DNA of 43,376 nucleotides from an uncultured Alphaproteobacteria bacterium (GCA_902826035.1 CADEDG010000005.1:1-43376), one strand, 5' to 3'. Positions 14,629 through 24,211 are shown, numbered from the stretch's first letter. Numbers and translations are program-made. The notes: a model not told the origin generated them from the sequence alone.

Positions 14629-14779
14629 GATTTCACTTTCTCGAACTGCGCGCCGGGGGGCCACAAGCGACCCCGCGGTGGACTTGGGGCTGGAAGAACG
14701 AAAGCCGGCGCAGCAAAGCGCAGGTCGGGCCGTCACGACCTTTAGTCCTGCGCCATAGGGCGCCGTGGCGGGGGGCAAG

Positions 14780-16231
14780 TCAAGGCCGATCCGAGCCAAC
14801 CCAATCCAGCGCCACCGCCAACATTGCGCGCAGCGCCGTTTCCATCGCCGGTTCGTGCACGAAGAAGCGCGGGCTGTGGTTGGGGGCGGCGTCCGCGGCG
14901 GCGAGCGCAGGCGGGTTGACGCCATAATAGAAAAACACCCCTGGAACCGCTTGCTGAAAGTAAGCGAAATCCTCCGCCACCATGCCCGGCGCACCGCCCT
15001 GCACGGCGCCTTCCCCTAGCGCTCGCACCAGCGCCGAGCGCGCCCGCGCTGTCACTTCTGGCGGATTGACCACGGGGATGGCGTTGGACTCAATCGAAAC
15101 CTCCGCGGTCGCGCCAGAGCTGGCCGCGACGTCCGCGACGGTGCGGCGGATGCGCATGTAGAGCTCATCGCGCGTATCGGGGTTGAGATAGCGGATCGTG
15201 CCTTCCATTTCTACGCGATCGGGGATGATGTTGTAGCGCACGCCGCCATGGATCGCGCCGATGGTGACGATGACGGGCGAGCCCACGGCATCCATCTGGC
15301 GCGACGGGATCGTCTGCAGCGCGTTCACAATCTGCGACGCCGCCACGATCGGATCGATGCCGCGGTGCGGCTGGGCGCCATGAGTTTGTCGACCCGTCAC
15401 ACTGATGCGCAAGCGATCGGAGCCAGCCATGAACGGGCCGGACAGGATCTTCACCGTGCCGGTGGGTTGCGGCCAGGCATGCAGGCCAAAAATCGCTTCA
15501 GGCCGCAGATCGCCAAACACGCTTTCCGCCAGCATGCGGCGCGCCCCGCCGAGGCCGCCTGGAGGCGCGCCTTCCTCCGAGGGCTGGAACACGAAAATCA
15601 CCGTGCCGGCGAGTTCGGCGCGCCGCTCCGCCAGCACGCTCGCGGCCGCCATCAACACGGCGACGTGGGTGTCATGCCCGCACGCGTGCATGATGCCGAC
15701 TTGCTGATTGTTGTAAGTTCCGCGTGCGCGCGACGCGAACGGCAGATCTACCTCCTCGGTCACCGGCAGCGCATCCATATCGGCGCGCAGCGCGATCACC
15801 GGCCCCGGCCGCCCCCCGCGCAACACGCCGACCACGCCGGTCAGCGCCACCCCGGTGCGCACTTCGTCGAGACGCAGCGCACGCAAGTGTTGCGCGACGA
15901 CCCGCGCGGTGCGGACTTCTTCGTAGCTGAGTTCCGGATGCTCATGAAAATCACGCCGCCAGGCGATCATGTTAGGGAGCGTAGTTTGGATGGAGGCTTC
16001 GATGGCGGGGGGGAAGGGAGGTGGCGCGGATTGCGCGTTTGCGGCGCCAGTACTTGCCAACGCTGCCGCGATAAACATCGCAGCAACAACATTTCCGTCA
16101 TTCCGGACACGCGGAGCGCGATCCGGGATACAGGGGATGGAAGCACGGCGCGCTTGACCCTGGATTGCAGGCTCGCCGCCGTGCGGCGCCCCGGAATGAC
16201 GGAGCAATATTGCGAACCATTTGTTCATCAT
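14780..16231 (-). CDS. M20 family metallo-amidohydrolase with signal peptide disrupted by a repeat
   Basis: Zinc-dependent M20 aminoacylase/carboxypeptidase-like enzyme, expected to hydrolyse N-acyl amino acids or related amides. Visible: DFHEHPELSYEE, ALRADMDALPV, MHACGHDTHVAV (metal His/Asp) and FQPSEEGAPPGG (catalytic Glu pair), then GGVRYNIIPD and a terminal His ligand in PNHSPRFFVHE. Codons from 16231 read MMNKWFAIL, then 36 codons come from a palindromic repeat (16095-16202), then VVAAMFIAAALASTGAANAQ. Removing the repeat gives one uninterrupted signal peptide. The start ATG at 16231 overlaps the kdsD stop (TGATG). An alternative start is ATG at 16078, lacking a basic n-region (432 residues). 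Exported form was surely ancestral; export now is uncertain. Confidence 0.85.
   Translation of the reverse strand: MMNKWFAILLRHSGAPHGGEPAIQGQARRASIPCIPDRAPRVRNDGNVVAAMFIAAALASTGAANAQSAPPPFPPAIEASIQTTLPNMIAWRRDFHEHPELSYEEVRTARVVAQHLRALRLDEVRTGVALTGVVGVLRGGRPGPVIALRADMDALPVTEEVDLPFASRARGTYNNQQVGIMHACGHDTHVAVLMAAASVLAERRAELAGTVIFVFQPSEEGAPPGGLGGARRMLAESVFGDLRPEAIFGLHAWPQPTGTVKILSGPFMAGSDRLRISVTGRQTHGAQPHRGIDPIVAASQIVNALQTIPSRQMDAVGSPVIVTIGAIHGGVRYNIIPDRVEMEGTIRYLNPDTRDELYMRIRRTVADVAASSGATAEVSIESNAIPVVNPPEVTARARSALVRALGEGAVQGGAPGMVAEDFAYFQQAVPGVFFYYGVNPPALAAADAAPNHSPRFFVHEPAMETALRAMLAVALDWVGSDRP
16095..16202. repeat. 108-bp palindromic element inside the M20 gene
   Basis: Bounded by perfect 12-base inverted ends CCGTCATTCCGG (16095-16106) and CCGGAATGACGG (16191-16202). 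The length is 108 bases, exactly 36 codons, and the host frame stays open throughout. Related sequences: full element at 26487-26623, a half copy at 39679-39704 and a possible half copy around 24680-24712. No target duplication was evident. Comparable in behaviour to Rickettsia palindromic elements that sit in frame within genes. Confidence 0.82.
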
Positions 16232-17211
16232 CACCTTACCCCCGCCGCCAGCAAATCATGCATGTGCACCACGCCCACCGGCCTGCCCTCCTCGACCGCG
16301 AACAGCAGGGTGATGCGTTTCTCGTTCATGATGGCGATTGCGTCGGCGATCGGGGCGTCGGGGGCGATGGTTTTGGGCGCCGCTGTCATCAGTGCGCGTG
16401 CGTCCTTCTGAAACATTTCCGGCGTCAGGCGCCGGCGTAGATCGCCGTCGGTTATAATGCCGATCAGTTTGCCCTCTTCGATCACGCCGACCGCGCCAAT
16501 GCCGCCCGCGTTCATCGCTTCCAAAGCCTGCGGCACCGGCGTCGATGGCGCAATCAGCGGATCGCTCCGCCCCACGCGCATGATGTCCTTCACCCGCTTC
16601 AGCGCCGCGCCGAGCTTGCCGCCGGGATGGATGGCGCCGAAATGGTCGGCCGTGAAGCCGCGCGCCTTCAACAGCGCCACCGCCAGCGCGTCGCCGAGCG
16701 CCAGGCACATGGTGGTGGAAATCGTCGGCGCCGGGGCTTCCTCGCTGGCCTCGCCGCAATCGGGCATGACCAATGCCGCGGTCGAGGCCTTCGCCAAGGT
16801 CGATTGCGGTTTGAAGGTCATGCCGATGATGGGCACGCCCAAACGATGGCAATGGTACAACAGGTCCGACAATTCGGCCGTCTCGCCCGAGCGCGAGATC
16901 GCCAGCACGCAATCGGCTTCCACGATCATGCCGAGATCGCCGTGGCTGGCTTCGGCCGGGTGCACGAATTGCGCCGGCGTGCCGGTGGAAGCGAACGTGG
17001 CGGCGATCTTGCGGGCGATGTGGCCCGATTTGCCCATACCCGAGACGATCACCCGGCCCTTGGCGCTGGCCAGCAAGCGCGCGGCATGCACGAACGGCTC
17101 ATTCAGCCCGTTGCCAAGGGCACCCGCCAATTGCTCCAGCGCGCGCGCCTCGGCGCGGATGGTGTCCTGACCGGCGGCGACGGCCGCAGCGGGGTCGATG
17201 AAATCGCTCAT
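16231..17211 (-). CDS. kdsD: Arabinose-5-phosphate isomerase (KpsF/GutQ family)
   Basis: Interconverts D-ribulose 5-phosphate and D-arabinose 5-phosphate, first step of Kdo synthesis for lipopolysaccharide. 326 residues: an N-terminal SIS domain (RVIVSGMGKSGHIARKIA around 53-70, then HPAEASHGDLGM with the catalytic-region His, and SRSGETAEL) and two C-terminal CBS domains (DIMRVG-SDPLIAP; IGIITDGDLRRRL; LFAVEEGRPVGVVHMHDLL). The start ATG at 17211 (MSDFID) matches the family N-terminus; the frame is open upstream without similarity. Its stop overlaps the M20 gene start, and it is divergent from a glycosyltransferase gene that precedes kdsA. Context and domain order make kdsD better than the sugar-operon paralogue gutQ. 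Confidence 0.93.
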   Translation of the reverse strand: MSDFIDPAAAVAAGQDTIRAEARALEQLAGALGNGLNEPFVHAARLLASAKGRVIVSGMGKSGHIARKIAATFASTGTPAQFVHPAEASHGDLGMIVEADCVLAISRSGETAELSDLLYHCHRLGVPIIGMTFKPQSTLAKASTAALVMPDCGEASEEAPAPTISTTMCLALGDALAVALLKARGFTADHFGAIHPGGKLGAALKRVKDIMRVGRSDPLIAPSTPVPQALEAMNAGGIGAVGVIEEGKLIGIITDGDLRRRLTPEMFQKDARALMTAAPKTIAPDAPIADAIAIMNEKRITLLFAVEEGRPVGVVHMHDLLAAGVR

Positions 17212-17292
17212 GGCGCTGTGTTCGCACGAGCCAGCCCCGTTGTCATGGGGAGTGCGGTTGAGCAGAGGCCGCAACCGCCCTAAGCAGCCCCC

Positions 17293-18336
17293 ATGCGCGT
17301 ACTGCATATTATCGCCGGGGCCGCCGAAGGCGGGGCTGAGCACCATATGCTCGAGAACGTGCTGGCGTTGGCCGAAGCGGGGTTAGAACAGCGCGTGGTG
17401 ACGCGCCCTTCCGAGCGGGTGGCTAGGTTCGAAGCGACGGGCGTGCCGGTGACACTGGCGGATTTCTCACGGCTGTGGCGGTTGCCGACGGACAACGCGA
17501 TCCAAGCCGCCATCGCTTCCTTCAAGCCAGACGTGATCCATCATTGGATGGGCCGCGCCGGCACGTTCGCGCGGAAGAACAATTACGCGCGCAATCTCGG
17601 CTGGTACGGCGGCTATTACAAACTGGAGCGGTTCAAAAATTGCGGCTGGCAGGCCGCCGTCACCGCCGACATCGTGGCCCACATCGTGGCCCAGGGCGCG
17701 CCGACCGACCGCGCGGTGACGCTGCACAATCACGCCAGCCTCGAACCGGGCGCGCCTGTGGATCGCGCCGAGTTCGACACGCCGGCGGACGCGCCCCTCC
17801 TCCTCGCGCTGGCGCGGCTGCATTGGAAGAAGGGGCTCGACACGCTGCTTGAGGCGCTGGCCGGGCTGCCGGGCGCTTATCTCTGGGTCGCCGGCGATGG
17901 GCCGCTGGAGGCGGAGCTGAAAGCGCTGGCGGCGAAGCTCGGCGTCGCGCCGCGCGTGCGCTTTCTCGGCTGGCGCACAGACCGTGCGGCGCTGTTGGCG
18001 GCGTGCGATGTGGTGGCGTTCCCCTCGCGCTATGAGCCGTTCGGGAATGTGACCATCGAAGCCTGGGCGGCTGGAAAACCGATCGTCGTTGCGGATGCGG
18101 CAGGGCCGGCGGCGACCGTGACGCCGGAGGTCGATGCGCTGATGGTTCCTAAGGACAATGTCGCGGCGCTGCGCGAGGCGCTAGCACGAGTGATCGGAGA
18201 CCAGGAGCTGGCGGCAAAACTCGTGGCCGGCGGCCGGGCCGCGTATGAAGCCGGCTACACCAAGGAAGCGTTCGTGCGCAACGCCATGGCGCTGTACCAG
18301 CGCATCGATGAAGCGGCGCGGGCGGAGGGGAAGTAG
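17293..18336 (+). CDS. GT4-like glycosyltransferase (GT-B fold)
   Basis: A 347-residue retaining glycosyltransferase with the two-Rossmann GT-B fold. The N-terminal half opens with VLHIIAGAAEGGAEHHML, the family-4 acceptor-side loop. The C-terminal domain carries LALARLHWKKGLDTLLEAL, VAGDGPLEAELKALA, RVRFLGW and the donor-site E-x7-E motif in PFGNVTIEAWAAGKP. No membrane segment is visible; such enzymes work at the cytoplasmic membrane face. It stands 86 bases ahead of kdsA and divergently to kdsD, which points to lipopolysaccharide core or a related glycan. It contains HW and FKN segments typical of heptosyl/hexosyl transferases in alphaproteobacteria. Donor and acceptor are unknown. Confidence 0.9.
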   Translation: MRVLHIIAGAAEGGAEHHMLENVLALAEAGLEQRVVTRPSERVARFEATGVPVTLADFSRLWRLPTDNAIQAAIASFKPDVIHHWMGRAGTFARKNNYARNLGWYGGYYKLERFKNCGWQAAVTADIVAHIVAQGAPTDRAVTLHNHASLEPGAPVDRAEFDTPADAPLLLALARLHWKKGLDTLLEALAGLPGAYLWVAGDGPLEAELKALAAKLGVAPRVRFLGWRTDRAALLAACDVVAFPSRYEPFGNVTIEAWAAGKPIVVADAAGPAATVTPEVDALMVPKDNVAALREALARVIGDQELAAKLVAGGRAAYEAGYTKEAFVRNAMALYQRIDEAARAEGK

Positions 18337-18421
18337 CGCAGCTGCCGATTTCCTGAACTCTGGGAGGGCTACGCGGTTGGCGGAGACCTGAGGCGGCTTG
18401 AGCCCCCCCGCTTCCGCGCCT

Positions 18422-19294
18422 ATGTCCACCCCCATGAACCCCTCCCCCACGATCCATATCCCCCGCGTCGAATCCTCCCCGCTCGATATCGGCAACGCGC
18501 TGCCGCTCAGCTTCATCTGCGGGCCGTGCCAGCTTGAGAGCCGCGGGCATGCGTTGGAGACGGCGGAGTTTTTGCGCGATGTGTTCAAGCGCGTCGGCGC
18601 GGGCTTCATCTACAAGACCAGTTTCGACAAGGCCAACCGCTCCAGCCTCAAGACCAAGCGCGGCGCGGGGCTCTCGGTGGCGGGGCCGATCTTCGAGGAA
18701 ATCCGCATGAAGCTCGGCGTGCCGGTGCTGACCGATGTGCACCTGCCCGAGCATTGCGCCGAAGTGGCGCAAGTCGCTGACGTGCTGCAGATCCCGGCGT
18801 TCTTGTGCCGGCAGACCGATCTGCTTGTCGCTGCCGCGGAAACCGGCAAGCCGATCAATGTCAAGAAGGGGCAATTCCTGGCGCCCTGGGACATGAAGAA
18901 CGTGATCGCCAAGATCACCGATAGCGGCAATCCCAATGTGATGGCGTGCGAACGCGGCGTGAGCTTCGGCTACAACACGCTCATCTCCGACATGCGCGCG
19001 ATCCCGATCCTGAAAAGCTTCGGCGCACCGGTGGTGTTCGACGCCACGCATTCTGTACAACAACCGGGCGGCCGCGGCGATACCAGCGGCGGCGAGCGCC
19101 AGTTCGTGCCGGTGCTGGCGCGCGCGGCGGTGGCGATCGGCGTCGCAGCAGTGTTCCTAGAAGCCCACCCCGACCCAGATAACGCGCCCAGCGACGGACC
19201 GAACATGGTGCCGTTCGAAGAACTAGAAGATTTGGTGCAGGATTTGATGGCCTTCGACCGGCTGGCGAAACAACACCCAATTGGGGTGGGGTAG
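18422..19294 (+). CDS. kdsA: 3-deoxy-8-phosphooctulonate synthase
   Basis: Condenses phosphoenolpyruvate with arabinose 5-phosphate to Kdo-8-phosphate; the product of the neighbouring kdsD is its substrate. A TIM-barrel enzyme of 290 residues. Visible: [10 protein letters not shown] (Cys36), [61 protein letters not shown] and [15 protein letters not shown]. Cysteine in GPC, instead of the asparagine of the E. coli enzyme, indicates the metal-dependent class (Cys, His, Glu, Asp ligands). The start is uncertain: ATG 18422 or 18434, neither with a strong ribosome site. A TTG at 18398 following GAGGCGG is also possible. Confidence 0.95.
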   Translation: MSTPMNPSPTIHIPRVESSPLDIGNALPLSFICGPCQLESRGHALETAEFLRDVFKRVGAGFIYKTSFDKANRSSLKTKRGAGLSVAGPIFEEIRMKLGVPVLTDVHLPEHCAEVAQVADVLQIPAFLCRQTDLLVAAAETGKPINVKKGQFLAPWDMKNVIAKITDSGNPNVMACERGVSFGYNTLISDMRAIPILKSFGAPVVFDATHSVQQPGGRGDTSGGERQFVPVLARAAVAIGVAAVFLEAHPDPDNAPSDGPNMVPFEELEDLVQDLMAFDRLAKQHPIGVG

Positions 19295-19343
19295 AGGCGC
19301 CTCCCGAGCGGGACAGAATTGCGATGGAAGCGGGGCAAGCGGA

Positions 19344-20447
19344 ATGAAGATCACTTCCATTGTAGTCTACCAGGTAGACCTCCCCCTTCATGAGGGATCC
19401 TACAAATGGTCCGGGGGCAAATCGGTCAAAGTGTTCGACTCGACTATTGTTCGCGTCGAAACCGATGCGGGCATCGTGGGTCATGGCGAAGTGTGTCCGT
19501 TGGGACCCGCGTATTTGGCAGCCTACGCCGCGGGCGCGCGGGCCGGCATCGCCGAGCTAGGCCCTGCGCTGATTGGCCATGACCCTACTCAGCTCGACTG
19601 CATTACACGAACGATGGATGCTGCGCTGAAGGGGCACCCGTACGCCAAATCAGCGCTTGACGTCGCATGCTGGGACATCCTCGGGCAGGTTGCAGGCGTA
19701 CCCGTGTCCACATTGCTTGGCGGGCGTTATGGCGCCGACTTCGTGCTGTATCGTGCCATCTCGCAGGAAGCGCCGGAACTCATGGCCTCTCGGGTGGAGC
19801 AGTATCGCGCCGAGGGCTATAAGCGCTTCCAGCTCAAGGTCGGCGGCGAACCCGATGTGGATGTGGAGCGCATTCGGGCTGTCTCTGCAAAGCTGACAAC
19901 CGGCGAAAGACTAGTCGCCGACGCAAATACTGGTTGGCTGATGCACGACGCCATGCGGGTGGTGAGAGCGGTGCGCGATGTAGATGTCTACATCGAGCAG
20001 CCATGCCTGACGTATGAGGAATGCCTATCCGTCAGACGCCACACCGATCATCCATTCATCCTCGATGAAGTGATTGACGATGTGGGCATGGTCACTCGTT
20101 TGCACGCCGACAAGGCGGCCGACATCATCAACCTGAAGATCAGCAAAGTGGGCGGTCTGACGCGCGCGCGCCGCATTAGAGACATGTGCGTCGAACTCGG
20201 CATTGCGCTCACCATCGAAGATACGTGGGGCGGAGACATCGTCACCGCCGCAATCGCTCACCTCGCCCACAGCACACCGTCTGAATTCCTGTTCACCGCG
20301 ACGGACTTCAATTCATACGTCACCGTGAGCATCGCCGATGGCGCCCCCAAGCGGGTGAACGGACGAATGGCGGCGGCGACCGCGCCTGGCCTTGGCGTAA
20401 CGCCGAGGGCCGACGTGTTGGGAAAGCCAATCATGCGTTTCGGCTAG
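19344..20447 (+). CDS. Enolase-superfamily dehydratase, cis-3-hydroxy-L-proline dehydratase-like
   Basis: Mandelate racemase/muconate lactonizing enzyme family, 367 residues. The N-terminal capping domain begins [18 protein letters not shown] and YKWSGG, a pattern I associate with cis-3-hydroxy-L-proline dehydratases. The barrel carries Lys165 (FQLKVGG), metal ligands Asp193 (VADANTGW), Glu218 (YIEQPC) and Asp241 (ILDEVID), and Lys268 (KISKVGG). The first lysine of the usual K-x-K pair is replaced (Gln163). Expected to dehydrate a hydroxyproline or a related acid. Codon choice looks less GC-biased than in kdsA, and no proline-catabolic partner is nearby, so it may have been acquired. Start ATG at 19344 after AAGCGGA. 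Confidence 0.88.
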   Translation: MKITSIVVYQVDLPLHEGSYKWSGGKSVKVFDSTIVRVETDAGIVGHGEVCPLGPAYLAAYAAGARAGIAELGPALIGHDPTQLDCITRTMDAALKGHPYAKSALDVACWDILGQVAGVPVSTLLGGRYGADFVLYRAISQEAPELMASRVEQYRAEGYKRFQLKVGGEPDVDVERIRAVSAKLTTGERLVADANTGWLMHDAMRVVRAVRDVDVYIEQPCLTYEECLSVRRHTDHPFILDEVIDDVGMVTRLHADKAADIINLKISKVGGLTRARRIRDMCVELGIALTIEDTWGGDIVTAAIAHLAHSTPSEFLFTATDFNSYVTVSIADGAPKRVNGRMAAATAPGLGVTPRADVLGKPIMRFG

Positions 20448-20489
20448 AAGGGTGTTTGCGCCGCGCCAATGGCTGCCACTCGGCCCCGC

Positions 20490-20522
20490 TTAAGGGCGCC
20501 CGTCGGCGACGAGCGTCCTTAA
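20490..20522. other. Large stem-loop upstream of receiver gene
   Basis: TTAAGGGCGC (20490-20499) pairs with GCGTCCTTAA (20513-20522), ten pairs with one G-T. The loop itself contains a CGTC/GACG stem. No T-run follows, so a terminator for the dehydratase gene or a leader structure for the receiver gene 60 bases downstream are both possible. Confidence 0.4.
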
Positions 20523-20582
20523 CCAAATCTCCAGCCCCTCCAGGCCAAGCTCACGCGCACGCCGCAACGAGCGCTAACGCCG

Positions 20583-21062
20583 ATGATCCCGGACTCAGTT
20601 CGCCTCAACTTCTCCACCGCCCGCGTGGGCATCGTGGATCCGAGCAGGTTCTCGCTGCAGATCACGCGCAGCGTTGTGTTCGGGTTCGGTTTTCGCGAGA
20701 TCTTCGAATATTCAAGCGCACCCATGGCTCTTGCGCGCCTCAAGATGACGCCGGTCGATCTGGTCGTGTGCGACCCCTACCCCAATGTTTCGGAAAATTT
20801 GCAGGCGCTCGCGGCGCTGCGCGATCCGCGCTACGGGGACACGGCGTTCGCGCCGATCATTGTTGTCACAGCGTCGGTCTCGCTTGAACTCATGCAAGCC
20901 GCGCGGCAGGCGAAAGTCGATTGCGTGCTGGCCAAGCCGTTCTCGCCCGCCGCGCTCTTGGAGCGCATTCTTTGGGCTTCGAAACGACCAGGCATGCGCG
21001 ATTCCGAAACGCCGCAACCTGTGCACGCCGCGGTCGAGACCGGAGTGATCGAGATATGGTGA
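20583..21062 (+). CDS. Stand-alone receiver (CheY-like) domain protein
   Basis: A 159-residue response-regulator receiver without an output domain. Asp19 in GIVDPSRF is the acidic-pocket residue, although the usual second Asp is Pro. Asp64 in LVVCDPYP is the likely phosphoacceptor, Thr96 in IIVVTAS the switch residue and Lys118 in LAKPFSP the conserved lysine with its cis-Pro. The first 12 and last 25 residues are extensions. The stop overlaps the next gene's start (ATGGTGA), so the two proteins should be made together. No histidine kinase is in the window. Partner and pathway unknown; annotation as a single-domain regulator is fairly secure. Confidence 0.8.
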   Translation: MIPDSVRLNFSTARVGIVDPSRFSLQITRSVVFGFGFREIFEYSSAPMALARLKMTPVDLVVCDPYPNVSENLQALAALRDPRYGDTAFAPIIVVTASVSLELMQAARQAKVDCVLAKPFSPAALLERILWASKRPGMRDSETPQPVHAAVETGVIEIW

Positions 21063-21517
21063 AGCCATCGCGCCTATCCCAATGCGTCAACACGCCAGCC
21101 GGAATGAGCTTCGAGGAAGCCGCCGCCGGCGCAGAAGCGGCGCTTGCCGAACTCGCCGTCGAAGCAGGCTCGCAAATGGCTGCAGGCGTGTCAGCGCTGA
21201 GCGTCGCGTGCGCGGATTATGCAAAGGCGCGCAACAGTGCAGCCCTGATGCGCATCCATTGCATCGCCACCGAACTTTACACCGTGGCTGGCACGTTCGA
21301 CGCGCCGCACTTGGCCGCTTCCGCCAAAACGCTTGCCGATTTCATCGAAGAAACCGCCAAGCCCGAGCAGTGTTCTCCCGCCCTGCTCGCGATGTTTGCG
21401 CAGGCGATCAACGCGTTGCAACGCGGCGGCGCTGGCGGCCAAACCCCGGCGCAACTCGCGCGGGGCTTAAGCCTGCTGGCGAGCCGTGCGCTTTCGGGGC
21501 AAGTGCAGCTGCCCTAG
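21056..21517 (+). CDS. Helical protein coupled to receiver gene, Hpt-like possibility
   Basis: A 153-residue, Ala-rich, almost certainly all-helical protein. It starts at ATG 21056, 7 bases inside the receiver gene; GTG at 21059 would give a 4-base overlap. A helix around residues 60-90 contains RIHCIATELYTVAG and DAPHLAASAKTL. His68 followed by such a small-residue-rich helix recalls a histidine phosphotransfer (Hpt) domain, but the canonical HxLKG is absent. I do not recognise a family. Tight coupling to a lone receiver suggests the two act together, for example as a phosphotransfer or phosphatase partner. That is inference only. Confidence 0.68.
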   Translation: MVKPSRLSQCVNTPAGMSFEEAAAGAEAALAELAVEAGSQMAAGVSALSVACADYAKARNSAALMRIHCIATELYTVAGTFDAPHLAASAKTLADFIEETAKPEQCSPALLAMFAQAINALQRGGAGGQTPAQLARGLSLLASRALSGQVQLP

Positions 21518-21721
21518 GGCAAGGGCCTCTGTCCGGGCAGGATATGTCGTAGCGGCAAGGGCGCACGCGCAGGGACGGACCCGGGCGGACCCAGGGGCAC
21601 GGCCGCGCAAGCGATTCACGGAAATGGGGAAACGCGGCCGCGTCACATGAATCGGTCGGCGCTGGGCAGCAGCCATTCCAACGCGGTTAAACCTCTGTTA
21701 GAAACCGGTGACGAGGTGGCG

Positions 21722-23047
21722 GTGGCAGACGTCTTTCTATCCTACAATCGCGAAGATCAGCCCAAGGCGAAGGTCATTGCCGAGGCCTTGGAGCGTGCGG
21801 GATTCCAAGTCTGGTGGGACACCGTCCTTCGTGCTGGGCAGACCTACGATGAGGTCACCGAAAAACAATTGCGCGACGCCTGGGCGGTCGTGGTGCTGTG
21901 GTCTTCGCGTTCGGTGCAGTCGAAATGGGTGCGCGCGGAAGCCACGCTCGGAGAGCGCAAATCGGCGCTGATCCCGGTGATGATCGAACCGTGCGAGCGC
22001 CCGATCATGTTCGAACTGATCCAAACGGCCGATCTCACCAATTGGCAAGGCGATCTAACTGACGGCAACTGGTTGGCGTTCGTGGCGGACGTGCGCGAGC
22101 ACGTGGAGCGCAAGCGCAACATCGAGACTGCAGCGGCCGCAGAGGCAGCCAAGGAAAAGTCACCGCCGAAAGAGCGCAAAGCGGGAAAGAAGAAGGGCGG
22201 AGGCGGAGGCCTGTTCTTCGGGTTGATCGCTTTGGTTGCCGCGGGCGCGGCGGGCTTCTACTTCTGGCAACAATATCAGGCGGGCGAGCGATCTGAGGTC
22301 GCGCAAGGCGACGCAGCGAAAACGCCGCCGCCGGCTGCGACGGCGACATTGTTCAGCGATTGCGAAGGGTGTCCAGAAATGATGCGCCTGCCTGGCGGCA
22401 CGTTTCTCATGGGCTCGCCTGAGGGCGAACCCGGCCGGCGCGCCTGGGAAGGCCAACAGCGCGAAGTGCAAGTTCCAGCTTTCGCCATCAGCACCCACGA
22501 AGTCACGCTCGCGCAATGGGACGCGTGCTACGCGGCCGGCAGCTGCAGCGGCTACACCCCGCCCGATCGTGGTTGGGGGCGCGGCGCACACCCGGCGTTG
22601 ATGGTGTCGTGGAGCGATGCGCAGGCTTATGTGCAATGGCTTAGCCAACGCACGGAGCGTGCCTATCGCCTGCCCTCCGAGGCGGAGTGGGAATACGCCG
22701 CTAGAGGCGGCGCGACGAGCGCTTATTGGTGGGGCCCCCAATACGATGCGAGCAAGGTGAGCACGGGCCGAACCAGCGAAGTCGGTTCGCATGGCGCCAA
22801 CGCGTTCGGCCTGTTCGATGTGAGCGGCAATGTCGGCGAATGGGTCGAGGATTGCTACGTCGCTGGCTATTCGGGCGCGCCAAGCGACGGCGGGCCCATG
22901 CTAGAGGGCAATTGCGCGATGCGGGTGATCCGAGGCGGCTCCTGGCGCGACGATCCCACTGGCCAGCGCATCGCCAGTCGCGGCCGCATTGGACGCAACA
23001 CGCGCGACAGCGGCGTCGGCTTCAGGGTTGCTGCGGCCGCGAACTAG
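21722..23047 (+). CDS. TIR - transmembrane - FGE/SUMF1-domain protein
   Basis: A 441-residue three-part protein. Residues 1-130: TIR domain (VADVFLSYNRED, WWDTVLRAGQ, AVVVLWSSRSV, KWVRAEATLG with Glu73 at the catalytic-Glu position). Residues 145-160: lysine-rich, then a glycine hinge and one membrane helix at about 163-182. Residues 214-441: formylglycine-generating-enzyme-like (C-type-lectin-like) domain (MMRLPGGTFLMGS, FAISTHEVTLAQWDACY, YRLPSEAEWEYAARGG, LFDVSGNVGEWVEDCY, RVIRGGSW, GVGFRVA). The two active-site cysteines of true FGE, expected after GGSW, are absent, so the domain probably binds instead of oxidising. Predicted topology puts TIR inside and FGE outside. GTG 21722 after GAGG is preferred by analogy with the small TIR protein; ATG 21647 would add 25 residues. 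Confidence 0.88.
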   Translation: MADVFLSYNREDQPKAKVIAEALERAGFQVWWDTVLRAGQTYDEVTEKQLRDAWAVVVLWSSRSVQSKWVRAEATLGERKSALIPVMIEPCERPIMFELIQTADLTNWQGDLTDGNWLAFVADVREHVERKRNIETAAAAEAAKEKSPPKERKAGKKKGGGGGLFFGLIALVAAGAAGFYFWQQYQAGERSEVAQGDAAKTPPPAATATLFSDCEGCPEMMRLPGGTFLMGSPEGEPGRRAWEGQQREVQVPAFAISTHEVTLAQWDACYAAGSCSGYTPPDRGWGRGAHPALMVSWSDAQAYVQWLSQRTERAYRLPSEAEWEYAARGGATSAYWWGPQYDASKVSTGRTSEVGSHGANAFGLFDVSGNVGEWVEDCYVAGYSGAPSDGGPMLEGNCAMRVIRGGSWRDDPTGQRIASRGRIGRNTRDSGVGFRVAAAAN

Positions 23048-23127
23048 AGGTAGGCGCGGCGGCGACGCGGGTTTCATCTAGGCGCAGGTCAACAAATCCT
23101 TAACCGGCGCAGCGTCCAGTCACGCCC

Positions 23128-24171
<1,044 letters not shown>

Positions 24172-24211
24172 GGGCTGGAGGGAGCTTTTTTTGGTCGGAG
24201 CGGCCACAAGA

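Noticed and set aside
21722-23047. Diversity-generating retroelement variable protein
   Set aside because: The fold fits, but no reverse transcriptase or template repeat was seen in the window, so only the fold is reported.
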